Source: Eutreptiella sp. 'Long Island Sound 2002'
Lineage: Eukaryota; Euglenozoa; Euglenophyceae; Eutreptiales; Eutreptiaceae
Reading direction: 5' to 3'
DNA length: 64,000 nt
NCBI GenBank assembly: GCA_964036045.1
Contig: OZ038381.1
Location: 153,654,352-153,718,351 of the forward strand
A program made the translations under genes and the position numbers. Positions 41,567 to 50,136 of the stretch are shown one piece after another. The notes under the pieces are model-generated. The model was not told the origin of the DNA and did not search any database. It worked only from the letters and a program-made list of their open reading frames with translations. Numbering within the stretch: position 1 is the stretch's first letter; each line of letters opens with the position of its first letter.

Positions 41567-41583
41567 ATAGACGATGCCGCTCA

Positions 41584-41631
41584 ATGGTGCTGACAAAGGA
41601 AGACAAGGCCGATGTCGCAAGACTGGTGGCG
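41584..41631 (+). CDS. Transposon gene 2, exon 1
   Basis: ATG followed by VLTKEDKADVARLVA, ending at a perfect GTATGT donor. It joins in phase to exon 2 to give ARLVA-ELLQAHP, a continuous helical segment. It lies 15 bp after the stop of the transposase-like gene. Confidence 0.55.
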
Positions 41632-41799
41632 GTATGTGTTATTCTCCAAGCCCTGCAGGCATGCGTTGTAGTCCTTCGAATCTAGTCTTCGCTCGAATCT
41701 TCGAATCTTCGAACGAACTCTCGTTCGAAGATTTTTCTTCGTTCGAATATTCGAATCTTCGTTCGAAGACATTTTTCGAATCTTTCGCGCTGTGCTCAG
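41632..41799 (+). other. Intron 1 of transposon gene 2 (168 bp)
   Basis: GTATGT...GTGCTCAG, phase 0. The middle (about 41675-41775) is packed with TTCGAACGAA/TTCGTTCGAA palindromes. Confidence 0.6.
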
Positions 41800-42636
41800 G
41801 AGTTGCTTCAGGCGCACCCAACTTCTGCCCCAGCGTCACGATCATCGCCAGGAGCACCTTCCCAGAGTAGTACACAACTGGCTCAGCACCCAGCGCCGCA
41901 GCGTTCAGCGGATTTGGAGCCGTCACCATCCCCTTCTCGCCGTTTGGATGACCCGCTAGATTTTGGATCCCAGGATTCAGAAGAATATGATCCGGATTAC
42001 GTGGTGGTGAACGAAGTGTTCGATGTCAGCGCCCAGTTCGACACTTGCCGCCAGGTAATCGTTGAATCCGGAGTCACCCGCCCCTACCTTGACCTCAGTC
42101 TAGGGAATTCCGTACCCAATCCGCATACGCCCATTTTCGGGGACCCGAAGTACGCTTGGCTTACGCCACTGTCAACCTATGGGCGCTGTTTCGGAAAGTG
42201 TCTATCAGCTGATTGCAAAGATGTGGCTGTGGAGAGGGACTTGCCTTGTGCACTGGTCGCCCGCACCTTCTTCTTCGCAGTCCCGAACAAAAAAGGCACC
42301 CCAACCCCGATAATACGTATGCTTGCGCTTGTTTGGCACGTCTACGGCGCAGTGGAGAGCTGGCGTGAAGACCGTACCGTGATGCTCAGATTCCCCTCCT
42401 CAGAGCCCCCAGGGTGGGGCAAATCTACATCAACGGGCTGCTTGAAAGGCGTCAAGGTCACCGCCCAGGCGCGGGCTGGTGGTGAGGCAGCCCAGATGGA
42501 GGAAGGAGCGCAGCAAGCCGGGGGAGTACAACAAGTGCAAAGAACAACAAAGGCGAAGTGGCAGACGGTGCTCCAGGCAGCAGTCGCAGCAGGAGTGCAG
42601 CATGGCTACATGGGAGGGGGCATTCCTGAATGTGAG
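41800..42636 (+). CDS. Transposon gene 2, exon 2 (unknown protein)
   Basis: About 279 codons. A Ser/Pro-rich N-terminal part leads into an acidic patch (DSEEYDPDY), then a globular-looking region (RPYLDLSLGNSVPNPHTP, CFGKCLSADCKDVAVERDLPC with four Cys). I recognise no domain. The nominal ORF start at 41803 is TTG, in line with an upstream exon. It may be a DNA-binding or accessory protein of the transposon, by analogy with two-gene elements; function is unknown. Confidence 0.55.
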
Positions 42637-42799
42637 GTACCGCATTTACCTTGTAGCTGAGCACTTTTGACCATGCATGCGTCCTGTACGTTATTCTTCG
42701 AAAAACATTCTTCGTTCGAAGAAAAAAACGTTCGTTCGAAAATTCGAATCTTCGAACGAAGATTGTATTCGAAGTCTTTTACCGGTTCACTGCCCACAG
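42637..42799 (+). other. Intron 2 of transposon gene 2 (163 bp)
   Basis: GTACCG...GCCCACAG, phase 0, again filled with TTCGTTCGAA palindromes (about 42698-42775). Confidence 0.55.
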
Positions 42800-43075
42800 G
42801 TTGCAGCAACGCAAACCAGCGCCGCTGGCGTCAGGTGGAAGCTTCAGCTACGCAACAGAGGAGGAGTGCAAGAACGCGGCGGCAGTGGCGTCGGCAACCG
42901 GTGGCGTGCCAGCTCCAATTGCCAGGAAGAAGAAAGTGAAGGCAAAGAGGCCAAAGAAGAAGAGGAAGACGCGGACGAAGAGTGGTGGAAAGCAAGAAGA
43001 AGAAGAAGCCGGAGAGGGAGACAAAGAGGATACGGAAAAGAAAGACGAGGTTGCAGTACTAGTGTCAGGCAGTGA
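42800..43075 (+). CDS. Transposon gene 2, exon 3 (charged tail)
   Basis: With splicing at 42799 the frame reads VAATQTSAAG, then a Glu/Lys-rich stretch and an Arg-rich tail (KARRRRSRRGRQRGYGK) to a TGA at 43073-43075. A second frame is also open to 43082 and is Lys-rich, so the choice rests on splice phase alone. The basic tail could be a nuclear-localisation or DNA-binding region. Confidence 0.45.
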   Translation, partial: VAATQTSAAGVRWKLQLRNRGGVQERGGSGVGNRWRASSNCQEEESEGKEAKEEEEDADEEWWKARRRRSRRGRQRGYGKERRGCSTSVRQ

Positions 43076-43398
43076 GTCGTGAGCCAGGACTCAGAGAGCT
43101 ACATCGGACAGGGACATTGGTGGTTCTGCGGTTCTGTTGTTGCCTGTATGCGCATTTGTCAACGCCGCGTCTTTTTCTTCGAAAAATATCTTCGTTTGAA
43201 CATTCGAAGGTTCGTTCGAAGAAAAGTCCACCACATTTCGAAAACACATTTTCAGGGTATTTAGGTGGTTGCAGGCTGAATCCAAATAACCAAACCCTTA
43301 AACATACCTGTGTTGAGCATTTTATTGCAATGTTTGCAGCAAAAAGGCCACAACAAAGGCGTTCGAACAGTTCAAAACTTTTCTTCTTTCGATCTTTG
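43076..43398. other. 3' non-coding part of the DNA transposon
   Basis: Holds another TTCGAAGAAAA palindrome block (43170-43228) and no supportable gene. Confidence 0.5.
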
Positions 43399-43447
43399 TC
43401 CGGAGGTTTCGTTCGAAGAAAATATTCCCAGCGGTGGGTCTCATGGG
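43399..43447 (-). repeat. Right terminal inverted repeat
   Basis: Reverse complement of the left end except in the spacer (GCTGGGAA in place of the G run). Confidence 0.85.
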
Positions 43448-43449
43448 AA

Positions 43450-43488
43450 AGTATACCCTAAAGCATTGGAAAAGCACCTTTTCTTACT
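43450..43488 (-). repeat. 5' LTR of E1, outer 39 bp
   Basis: It begins AGTAAG at 43488, preceded on the minus strand by the duplication TCCTG (CAGGA at 43489-43493 on +). Confidence 0.9.
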
Positions 43489-44767
43489 CAGGAAGACCAA
43501 GTCCCAACTTCGTAAGCACGGACATGGCAGCCCTGACCCGCGAACATGTCACCACAGGTTCCCTATCGTCTCTCACCCGTCTCAGCTCAGCAACCTCCTC
43601 CGCGCTCAGCTCATTCCCCGCCTCGTCAACAGACAGATCTTCCAACCCCTGTTGCGCTTCATCAGGCACTGCCACAGGCGCAACCTTGGGATCAACATCA
43701 GGAGAGCCAAGCACCGCCGAAGCAGGTCTGCAGTGTAACAGAGGTACGCGCCTCACACTCCGGCCATGCCGTAGCACGACAAAGTCACCGTTAGCCCCAA
43801 TAGCCACAGCCGGCCCGTGCCAAGAGTCCTTGGCCTTCTCAAGTGATACAAAGTAAAAAACCGTATCGCCAGTCACAAGCTCAACCTTATGGTTAGTAGA
43901 CGGTGGACTGCGCTTCGCCAATGAAACTTTAGCACGAACATCCGCCGCATGAAATTTTTCACGTGCACGATACATAGCATCCAAGAACTTCACCATGTAG
44001 TGGCCCACATGATCAGAAGGCACAGATGTTTCGGCCAAAGCAGGTAAGTTCGCAGCCACAAAATCAGGCCAGTGTGAGGACACCCGATACACCAATCGCT
44101 GAGGCGAAAAGCCTCGATCCGGCATAGGATGATAGTTCAACAACATGCATGCCACCTCACACGCATCTTGCAAGCACAGAGTGTCATCCGCCTCCAGAAG
44201 TAACTTGACGGTATGTCTCAGATGATAATGGTGCCTCTCCACACCTCCCAGAGAGCAATGTGAGCCACCCGGCGCACAGTGCAGGGTAATGCCATAACGC
44301 TCGGCGAACATCCTGATGAGCTCATTTTCAAACTCCTTCCCCAAAACAGTGTACAACAGAACCGGAGGACCATGGTACTTGACCCACAGATGCAACAACG
44401 AATGACACACGTGTGTGGCTGACTTGTCACGAAGAACAGAACAATGTTGGAGGCGAGTGAACAAACAGATGACGTGCAAAACAGGCTGTCCTCGAAGATA
44501 CCAGAGATCCGCACCCGTCTCGTAATTGAAATGCGGTTCCTTGGGCATGGCCACCAAAGGACACCTTGGTGCCTTCTTCCGCTTTTGACAGGATTCACAT
44601 ACCAAACCCCGTGCCACAGACGGAAGAAGAGAAGCATCTCGATCCGGATACGTCAGAGCCAACTGTTCGACCAGATGGGGACAGACTGCATGCCCGAGCT
44701 TGGTATGTAAGGCCAGCAATTCCTTGTGCGCCAGCCGTTTGTCGCCCCAAGACTCAACAGCGAACAT
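43484..44767 (-). CDS. Copia integrase
   Basis: The codons from 44767 to 43489 are copia sequence; the last few run into the E1 LTR. The zinc-binding motif is HTKLGHAVC...CESCQKRK. In the catalytic core, the first Asp is probably in ETGADLWYLRG and the Glu in GVERHHY. The central block reads LGKEFENE where families usually have a DNGGEF-like Asp, so the second catalytic Asp looks substituted, which would disable strand transfer. The C-terminal domain continues into RT with no stop once E1 is removed. It shares its frame with the protease ORF across one TGA at 44801-44803. Confidence 0.82.
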   Translation of the reverse strand: MFAVESWGDKRLAHKELLALHTKLGHAVCPHLVEQLALTYPDRDASLLPSVARGLVCESCQKRKKAPRCPLVAMPKEPHFNYETGADLWYLRGQPVLHVICLFTRLQHCSVLRDKSATHVCHSLLHLWVKYHGPPVLLYTVLGKEFENELIRMFAERYGITLHCAPGGSHCSLGGVERHHYHLRHTVKLLLEADDTLCLQDACEVACMLLNYHPMPDRGFSPQRLVYRVSSHWPDFVAANLPALAETSVPSDHVGHYMVKFLDAMYRAREKFHAADVRAKVSLAKRSPPSTNHKVELVTGDTVFYFVSLEKAKDSWHGPAVAIGANGDFVVLRHGRSVRRVPLLHCRPASAVLGSPDVDPKVAPVAVPDEAQQGLEDLSVDEAGNELSAEEVAELRRVRDDREPVVTCSRVRAAMSVLTKLGLGLPE

Positions 44768-44800
44768 CGAATACCAGTGTCCAACCGGCAGAGAAGCTAG

Positions 44801-45637
44801 TCACAACGACGCACGATGCGACGAGTCCCAAAGAGATAACACCAGATGTCCGGACGAAGAAACATCACAACGAATCGTAAAATCGCCAGCGACCAAGTCT
44901 ACGGTAACCGTGTTATTTGTCGCGTCAATCCTCATGCGCATTCTCGCCATAGATCGCCGGCCAATCAACAGAGGTGTCTCCCCAGAAACCACGTGAGTAC
45001 GTAAGAACTGCACTCGACGACCAATCTGTACTGGTAAGTCAACTCTGTAGACTGCTAATTTCCTGCCACTGTCCCCAAACACAAACCATGCATTGGTGTC
45101 ACACCGACGAATATCGGTGCCATCTGGTCCAAGCTTGCGCAGATGGTGATCCAGCCCAAATTCCCCACGCATCATGTCGGTACACCCAAGATCAATGATC
45201 CCACGACCCAAAGATTCGGAGCAAAGCTTGTGCAGTGGAGAAGACAATGGACCGGACCGGGCCATCAAACACACACCAGGGTTGTGGAACAAATCTACAG
45301 TAGTGTCATGACCAACCACCCAGAAAACCTCACGCATGCCAGCCCAACCAGACTTGTTCTCAGCGGTTGGCACTGCACGTGAAGACCCTTCCTCTTCCGT
45401 CGATGCCTGTTGTGCCATCAGGGTCGAAGCCCATGTCGTCTTCTCAGGACAATCACATTGAACATGCCCACGCTTCCCGCACTTCCAGCACGTAACCCGT
45501 GACCCACTCGGCGTGCTAGCCTTATTTCCGGTTGGTGTTTTGTTGTTCCCCCGTCGCTGCGCCTCAGCCCCAAACATGCAATCAATCGGTCTCGACGTCG
45601 ACCCGCCTGGAAAAAGTTGTCGAATAGCAACCAACAC
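44801..45637 (-). CDS. Copia Gag C-terminus (zinc knuckle) and protease
   Basis: A canonical nucleocapsid knuckle CWKCGKRGHVQCDC (C-x2-C-x4-H-x4-C) is followed by the protease, whose active-site region reads IIDLGCTD where D-S/T-G is usual. The frame is open upstream to 45659, where the E0 LTR cuts it, so the ATG at 45637 is probably internal. The ORF ends at TGA followed by CTA, and the same frame resumes into integrase; UGA-CUA is the best-known leaky stop context in animals. The stop may be decay or a readthrough site. Confidence 0.8.
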   Translation of the reverse strand: MLVAIRQLFPGGSTSRPIDCMFGAEAQRRGNNKTPTGNKASTPSGSRVTCWKCGKRGHVQCDCPEKTTWASTLMAQQASTEEEGSSRAVPTAENKSGWAGMREVFWVVGHDTTVDLFHNPGVCLMARSGPLSSPLHKLCSESLGRGIIDLGCTDMMRGEFGLDHHLRKLGPDGTDIRRCDTNAWFVFGDSGRKLAVYRVDLPVQIGRRVQFLRTHVVSGETPLLIGRRSMARMRMRIDATNNTVTVDLVAGDFTIRCDVSSSGHLVLSLWDSSHRASL

Positions 45638-45659
45638 TTGCGAGAAACTAACGGGCGAC

Positions 45660-46443
45660 AGTAAGAAAAAGTGTATTTCCCTGCCAGAAGGTTAGCTTTA
45701 GTTGTTATAAAGAGTCCTAGAGGCAACACTCATTTTTATCTTAGTATTGGCCTATCCAAAAAGGGGTGACAAGACATTTTGACCTATAAAAGCAAGCATT
45801 AAACTTTGGAGGTTGTGTGGACCCCTGACCCCCCAAGCTGATTGATCTTTTACACCATTTCCTTGACTGACTGAGGCGCTGACATTGATCCAGAGCCTAT
45901 ACATTTCTCTATGCTTTCTCATGAATGCTTAGCTATCCTAGTGGTATGCACCCTAGGGGGCTGTGGCACCTCCTTTTGAGAGGTCCTGGGTTCAAACCCC
46001 AGTCAGCCTAGCTAAGTACGATTATCCCCTGTGACATGGTAGTGACCTCAGCGCCACAAGCCATGCCACCTCAGCACCTATGGGACCCAAAAACAAAGAG
46101 TGCACATCTCAGGATGGCACTATATGGACTGTGAGCCCTAGGGGCAGTTTTCCAATCACTGTTTCTTAATCATGTGAAATATTTTGATCCAAGTTGCATT
46201 GACTGTCTATTGCTGTAGTCTATTGTTGATATCTTTATTATCTAACTCCTTACTGACTGCAGCCCTTCATGCTTTGATCCTGTTTGTCTTCTACTTGCTC
46301 ATCTCTGGCATGGGTTATCCTGAATTGGTTGTATTTCAGCAACAAAACATTTTCTCGATCAAAAATAAGCAGCAGGAACCCTACATCAGCAGCAAGCAGC
46401 AGGAGAGGCACAATAAGAGCTGAAAGACTCATAAAAACCTTCT
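45660..46443 (+). repeat. 5' LTR of E0 (784 bp)
   Basis: AGTAAG to CCTTCT, the same ends as E1, E2 and E3 but clearly diverged inside. The tRNA-like module at 45928-46016 has the best T-arm of the set (CTGGG-TTCAAAC-CCCAG, containing the B-box GGTTCAAACCC). A primer site TGGTAGCAAGAGGCAG starts at 46443. Confidence 0.88.
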
Positions 46444-46542
46444 GGTAGCAAGAGGCAGACAGCCTCTGTGTGCCGGCAGCAACCCCGTGCCGTACAACCA
46501 GCGCGCCGAGGACTGTCCTGAGCAAGAAGGGCGAAGAAAAAT

Positions 46543-47703
46543 ATGGACACCAAGGACACTGCCGAGACGACAGCGCCCTCAATGGCACCAGCCAAGCCAG
46601 CGCCAGCGCCCAAACCTGCTGGTGAACCTGAACCTGAGGTGCCTGTACCTTCAGTGCCCTTAAGCGGGCTGAGGGACGATTCTCTGGATGGCTTGGGAGT
46701 TGCTTTCAGTGGTCTATCCGTGGCAGGACCTGAAGGCAAAGAGAAGGAGAAGGAGAAGCAAGCAGTGGACAGGGGAGTCGAAGAGGCATACCCTGGAGAT
46801 GGATACGGACCACCCAACGAGGCGCCCTTCGAGGACACACCTGAGGAGAGCGCCCCGAGCGCCTTTGATCTCCCTGCAGTACCCTCTCCACCAACCACTA
46901 TACTCCCAGCCGCACATCCAGCTACATCCTCACCCACAACCACTCCACCTGCGGCTGAGGGTCTAGGCTTTACTGGAATGCCTTACCCAACCTATGGTGT
47001 GACTCTAGCCGCGACTGTACCACCTATGGCAACTGCAGTCAGCGAAGCAGTGGCATCCAGCTCCACCTACACCGGTGCGCCTGAGCCTATGCCGCGCCGC
47101 TATGAGGACGTCTATCACAGACCCGCAGCGGGCGTGTACATGACTGGGATACCTGGCTATGCGGCACCCGAGCCTGGCTACACTATGCCAGCACCTGGTT
47201 TCACTTCCCTGAGTGGCCTACGTGGCCCTGAGTCCTTGGGTGGAAGGAGTAGAGTATCTGGGAGATCCTCCAACAGGTCCCTGACACAGTCGGAGATTAA
47301 AGAGGGTTTCCGAGGAGCCACCTCTGAACTTGTTGGTGATCTCACTCAAGGGATTTGGGCTAAACTGGAGCCCCTGATTCCTTCCCAAGCGTCACCCACC
47401 ATCGTGGGAGTCTCACCTCACCGAGTACAAGCCAATCACCTGGTGGCGGGGTTGACCCACACCCTGGGAAGGCTGAGGAGCCGACCGATGCCAACCCCTG
47501 CTGTGATACCGAGAAGCCCTTTCATACCAAAAACGGCCCAGCCCCCCTACAGCCACGTGGAGAATTCCACGAGAGCCGAGCTGGACTGGTTGGGGCTGAC
47601 AGCCCTGAGGGTAATGGTTGACTTGGAGCCCTACGGCTCTAGTGACCTAGGCGGAGACCCTTCTGACGATGAGCCGCCGTCCATGACTTCTGCTTCGCCC
47701 TAG
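46543..47703 (+). pseudogene. E0 gag N-terminal part
   Basis: Starts MDTKDTAET, Pro/Ala-rich, then the conserved segment SLTQSEIKEGF...LVGDLTQGIW (likely matrix/capsid boundary) and YSHVENSTRAELD. It ends at TAG (47701-47703), where E2 has TCG. Further lesions lie between this and the next ORF: a short indel near 47900 and TAC-to-TAA at 47954-47956. Confidence 0.85.
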
Positions 47704-47956
47704 GAAGATGGCTACCCCGAGGACCCTGAGAACCCGAGCGGGCGGAAGAAGAAGAAGAAGAGGAAGACCACGCGCCCTGAGGAACGCAGGTCTCAGGAGG
47801 CTAAGGCAATCGCCACCTCCAACTTGCCTGAGTTGATAGGCAAGGATCTCAGCGAGTTCGCTGAGAACTTTGGCCGGTTCCTCCGGATGACCGGAAAACC
47901 GTGCTAGTGGGCGAGTCAAGTGCGATCTGCTCCTGCAGTGCTGCAAGACCAAGTAA

Positions 47957-49072
47957 GTGGAAAAGCAGGTCAAGCAGATCGTGACGAAGTCCGCCACCTT
48001 CGCCCACGTGTTGGTTGCCTTGCAGAGGCAGTACCCGACCTACGAAACCGACCTCTCCATCAGGGCCGAGATCCAGAACCTGGCCGTGCTGCCCAACAAC
48101 CCCAAACCAGCCAGGATCTCCGAGCTACTGGCTGACCTGGACCACTGGGTGGGACGACTGACGCCCCGTTCCTATGGCAGCGACGGGCTGCTATTCTGGT
48201 TGGTGGCTAAGCTCGCTCGGGAGCTGTGGGACGAGTGCTGGTCCACGGCAGAGCGCAAGGCGAGGCCCCTCAACTACGAGGATTTGTCTGTGCTACTTTT
48301 GGAGCTCGCGCTGGAAAAAGAAAGCGACCAGCACCTGAATGCCTACCGTCCTGGAGGAGGAGGCTCTGGGAGCCATGGCCGGGGGTATCAGAGACACCGA
48401 CTCGGACAGGGAACTACCCCCAAAAATGCTCGTATCACGAGCAATGTACAAGATCTCTTCTGGTGTGATGCCAGAGACGGGCAGGGTTCCCTGCTTCACG
48501 CCCCGGACTGCGATCAGCATGATTGCTTCGTGGTCAAGGGTAAGAAGCAGGAGACCAACACCGGCGGCAAGGCGAAGCTGCCAGACCACTACAGGTGTAC
48601 CATCACCTGTGCGTTCTGCGGGAAGAGGAAGCACTGCGAGGATGAGTGCTACCATAAGCAGCGCCTATCGGCGAAGGTTGAGACCAAGAACGCTAGTGGC
48701 AAGGGCGGTGGTAAGCGCACCGCCAACAAGGACAATGGCCACGGCAAGTCCAAGGGGAATGGCAAAGGCCAAGGTGGCAAAAACAAAGGTGGACGAGGAG
48801 GCGGTGGCCCCAAGCCTGACAAGGACAAGAACGCGAACCCGTCCGGAGGGAACCTGAATTCTACGCCAGGGGGGAACCCTGAGCCCTCTGATTGGCATCC
48901 CAACACGGGACCTACGACCCGTTCCCAGACGCAAGACCAACAAGAACAAGCATTTCAGTGTGCTAACGAAGATGGGGACCAGTCCAATGCCCGCAAGCGC
49001 TCCCGCTTCATGCGCATGGCGCCCGAACTCCAGAAGAAGGGGTTCGAAGTGACCTGCCCCGCGGAGTTCTGA
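47957..49072 (+). CDS. E0 gag C-terminal part with zinc knuckle
   Basis: 371 codons: capsid-like helices (SIRAEIQNLAVLPNN, ELLADLDHWVGRLTP), a Gly-rich linker, a zinc knuckle CAFCGKRKHCEDEC (C-x2-C-x4-H-x4-C) and a basic Gly/Lys tail ending VTCPAEF. It stops at TGA CAA; the frame stays open from there into protease. The listed ATG is probably internal. Confidence 0.85.
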   Translation: MEKQVKQIVTKSATFAHVLVALQRQYPTYETDLSIRAEIQNLAVLPNNPKPARISELLADLDHWVGRLTPRSYGSDGLLFWLVAKLARELWDECWSTAERKARPLNYEDLSVLLLELALEKESDQHLNAYRPGGGGSGSHGRGYQRHRLGQGTTPKNARITSNVQDLFWCDARDGQGSLLHAPDCDQHDCFVVKGKKQETNTGGKAKLPDHYRCTITCAFCGKRKHCEDECYHKQRLSAKVETKNASGKGGGKRTANKDNGHGKSKGNGKGQGGKNKGGRGGGGPKPDKDKNANPSGGNLNSTPGGNPEPSDWHPNTGPTTRSQTQDQQEQAFQCANEDGDQSNARKRSRFMRMAPELQKKGFEVTCPAEF

Positions 49073-49129
49073 CAAGGACGCTCCGGGGGGCCTACAGACC
49101 ATCTTGGGGGACACGAATACCTGGGGGTA

Positions 49130-49789
49130 TTGGATACTGGGGCCACCATATCTATCGTGGCCAAGAAAAGTTTACCTTCTGGGGACCTGAAGAACATCTT
49201 GCCTACCGCAGCCATCCGCATGGGAGATGGGCATGTGGTGCACAGCTGTGGGGACTGTGAGGTCGAAGTGCCTATGGGTTCTAGAAGTATTGCCCATCGG
49301 TTCTACGTGATGGACACCGAAGCCTTCGACTTTGTACTGGGTACTGACTTCTTCGTCGAGCACTCCCAGATTCTATCCATCACCCTGCAAGCACCCTACG
49401 CCCTCCAGGTGGACCATGGTGACGGCTGGGAATCTGTACCTGGGGAGCAGTCCGAGCAAACGTCTAGCTACCTGAGGGTATGCAAGAGGGAGCCCTCAAC
49501 CATGATGGGCGCCTCCAAAACAGAGGACTATCAGCTCCTGGGTGATGTCCTAGACCAAGGACTGAGGGAGTTGGGATACTCCCGGGAAGACCTGAACGTG
49601 GAGCTATTCGCCAGCGACAAGCAACATGTCCTGGACCTCTACTGCAGCAAGGGGAAAAATTGCTGCTATAAATTTTACTGGCCCTCTTTCGGGATGGCCT
49701 ACGGGAATTCAAGATTCAGTGAGCTGGGGAAGGTCCTGACCAAGTTGGCTCTGGAACGTTCCCGTATGGTCCTGTGCTCTCCCGATTGA
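49130..49789 (+). CDS. E0 protease and Dam-like segment
   Basis: Protease motif LGVLDTGATISIVAKK: the Leu-Gly-Val is upstream of the listed Met, which is internal to a frame open from the gag UGA. The Dam-like segment (49588-49790) reads VELFASDKQHVLDLYCSK, FYWPSFGMAYGNSRF, MVLCSPD. It is ended by TGG-to-TGA at 49787-49789. The frame continues to 50136, where E2 begins. Confidence 0.82.
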   Translation: MDTGATISIVAKKSLPSGDLKNILPTAAIRMGDGHVVHSCGDCEVEVPMGSRSIAHRFYVMDTEAFDFVLGTDFFVEHSQILSITLQAPYALQVDHGDGWESVPGEQSEQTSSYLRVCKREPSTMMGASKTEDYQLLGDVLDQGLRELGYSREDLNVELFASDKQHVLDLYCSKGKNCCYKFYWPSFGMAYGNSRFSELGKVLTKLALERSRMVLCSPD

Positions 49790-50136
49790 GGAGCCCATGG
49801 GGGAAATGAGTACTGGCGTACTCTATTGGATAAGCTGACGCTCGCCCCCATCCAGGTGCCGGATGACGCCATCTACGTGCCTCTGGGCCGCAAGACGCCC
49901 ATCGGGAAACCTGGATGGGGTAGTATGCTAAGCGTGGTGGATGGGAGTCTAGCCTCAGTGCCCTGGGAGGATCTGCACTGTGCTATGATCCGGGAAGTTC
50001 AACGTAAGAGCAGTGGCTTCACCCTGGACGTCCTGAAAAATCACCTATGGCCTCGAGACGCCGTGGAGACTACTCCTCGGGGAGACGATCACGTCGTGTC
50101 TGACAGTGTTGCCCCCAACCCCACCTGCCGTGTATC
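49790..50136 (+). pseudogene. E0 pol linker remnant
   Basis: Continuation of E0 pol after its TGA: YWRTLLDKLTLAPIQVPDDAIYVPLGRKTPIGKPGWG and an acidic linker, up to the E2 LTR at 50137. No RT is left. Confidence 0.75.

Larger units (their letters stand above)
39472..43447 (+). mobile_element. DNA transposon with CCCATGAGACCC inverted repeats and two spliced genes
   Basis: The left end CCCATGAGACCCACC and the right end (reverse complement CCCATGAGACCCACC) match, and both continue a few bases inward into TATTTTCTTCGAAC. The 3' LTR of E1 gives the empty site: CAACT-AAAGTATACC there becomes CAACTAA-[element]-AAAGTATACC, a 2-bp AA duplication. The sum of the split LTR (754+39) equals the 793-bp intact LTR, so the borders are exact. 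It carries a transposase-like gene and a second unknown gene. No superfamily is assigned. Confidence 0.85.
28265..43488 (-). mobile_element. Ty3/gypsy chromovirus family B, copy E1 (both LTRs, 5-bp TSD)
   Basis: Minus-strand element inserted in copia. 5' LTR 43488-43450 plus 39471-38718 (793 bp in total, split by the DNA transposon), gag 38620-36126, UGA, pol to 31269, 3' UTR, polypurine tract (29065-29058), 3' LTR 29057-28265 (793 bp). The target duplication is CAGGA at 28260-28264 and 43489-43493. The LTRs begin AGTAAG and end TTCT. Without the DNA transposon the element is about 11.2 kb. Gag and pol carry many stops and frameshifts. Confidence 0.92.
26647..45659 (-). mobile_element. Ty1/copia element split by E1 and cut by E0
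   Basis: Minus strand: Gag end, protease and integrase (45659 to 43489), then RT and RNase H (28264 to 26647). Integrase before RT is the copia order. The halves are separated by E1 (28265-43488), flanked by the duplication CAGGA (28260-28264 and 43489-43493). With E1 and one CAGGA removed, the codon phase is continuous from the integrase ORF into the RT ORF. The N-terminal gag side is cut at 45660 by the LTR of E0, so the 5' LTR is not visible. Confidence 0.9.
45660..50136 (+). mobile_element. Family B copy E0 (5' LTR, gag, part of pol), interrupted by E2
   Basis: The LTR is inserted in copia gag DNA at 45660. Gag and the protease region follow, and the element is cut at 50136 (CGTGTATC) by the LTR of E2. 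It is diverged from E1/E2 at the protein level and forms a subfamily. The 3' part of E0 is not seen in the window. Confidence 0.88.
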
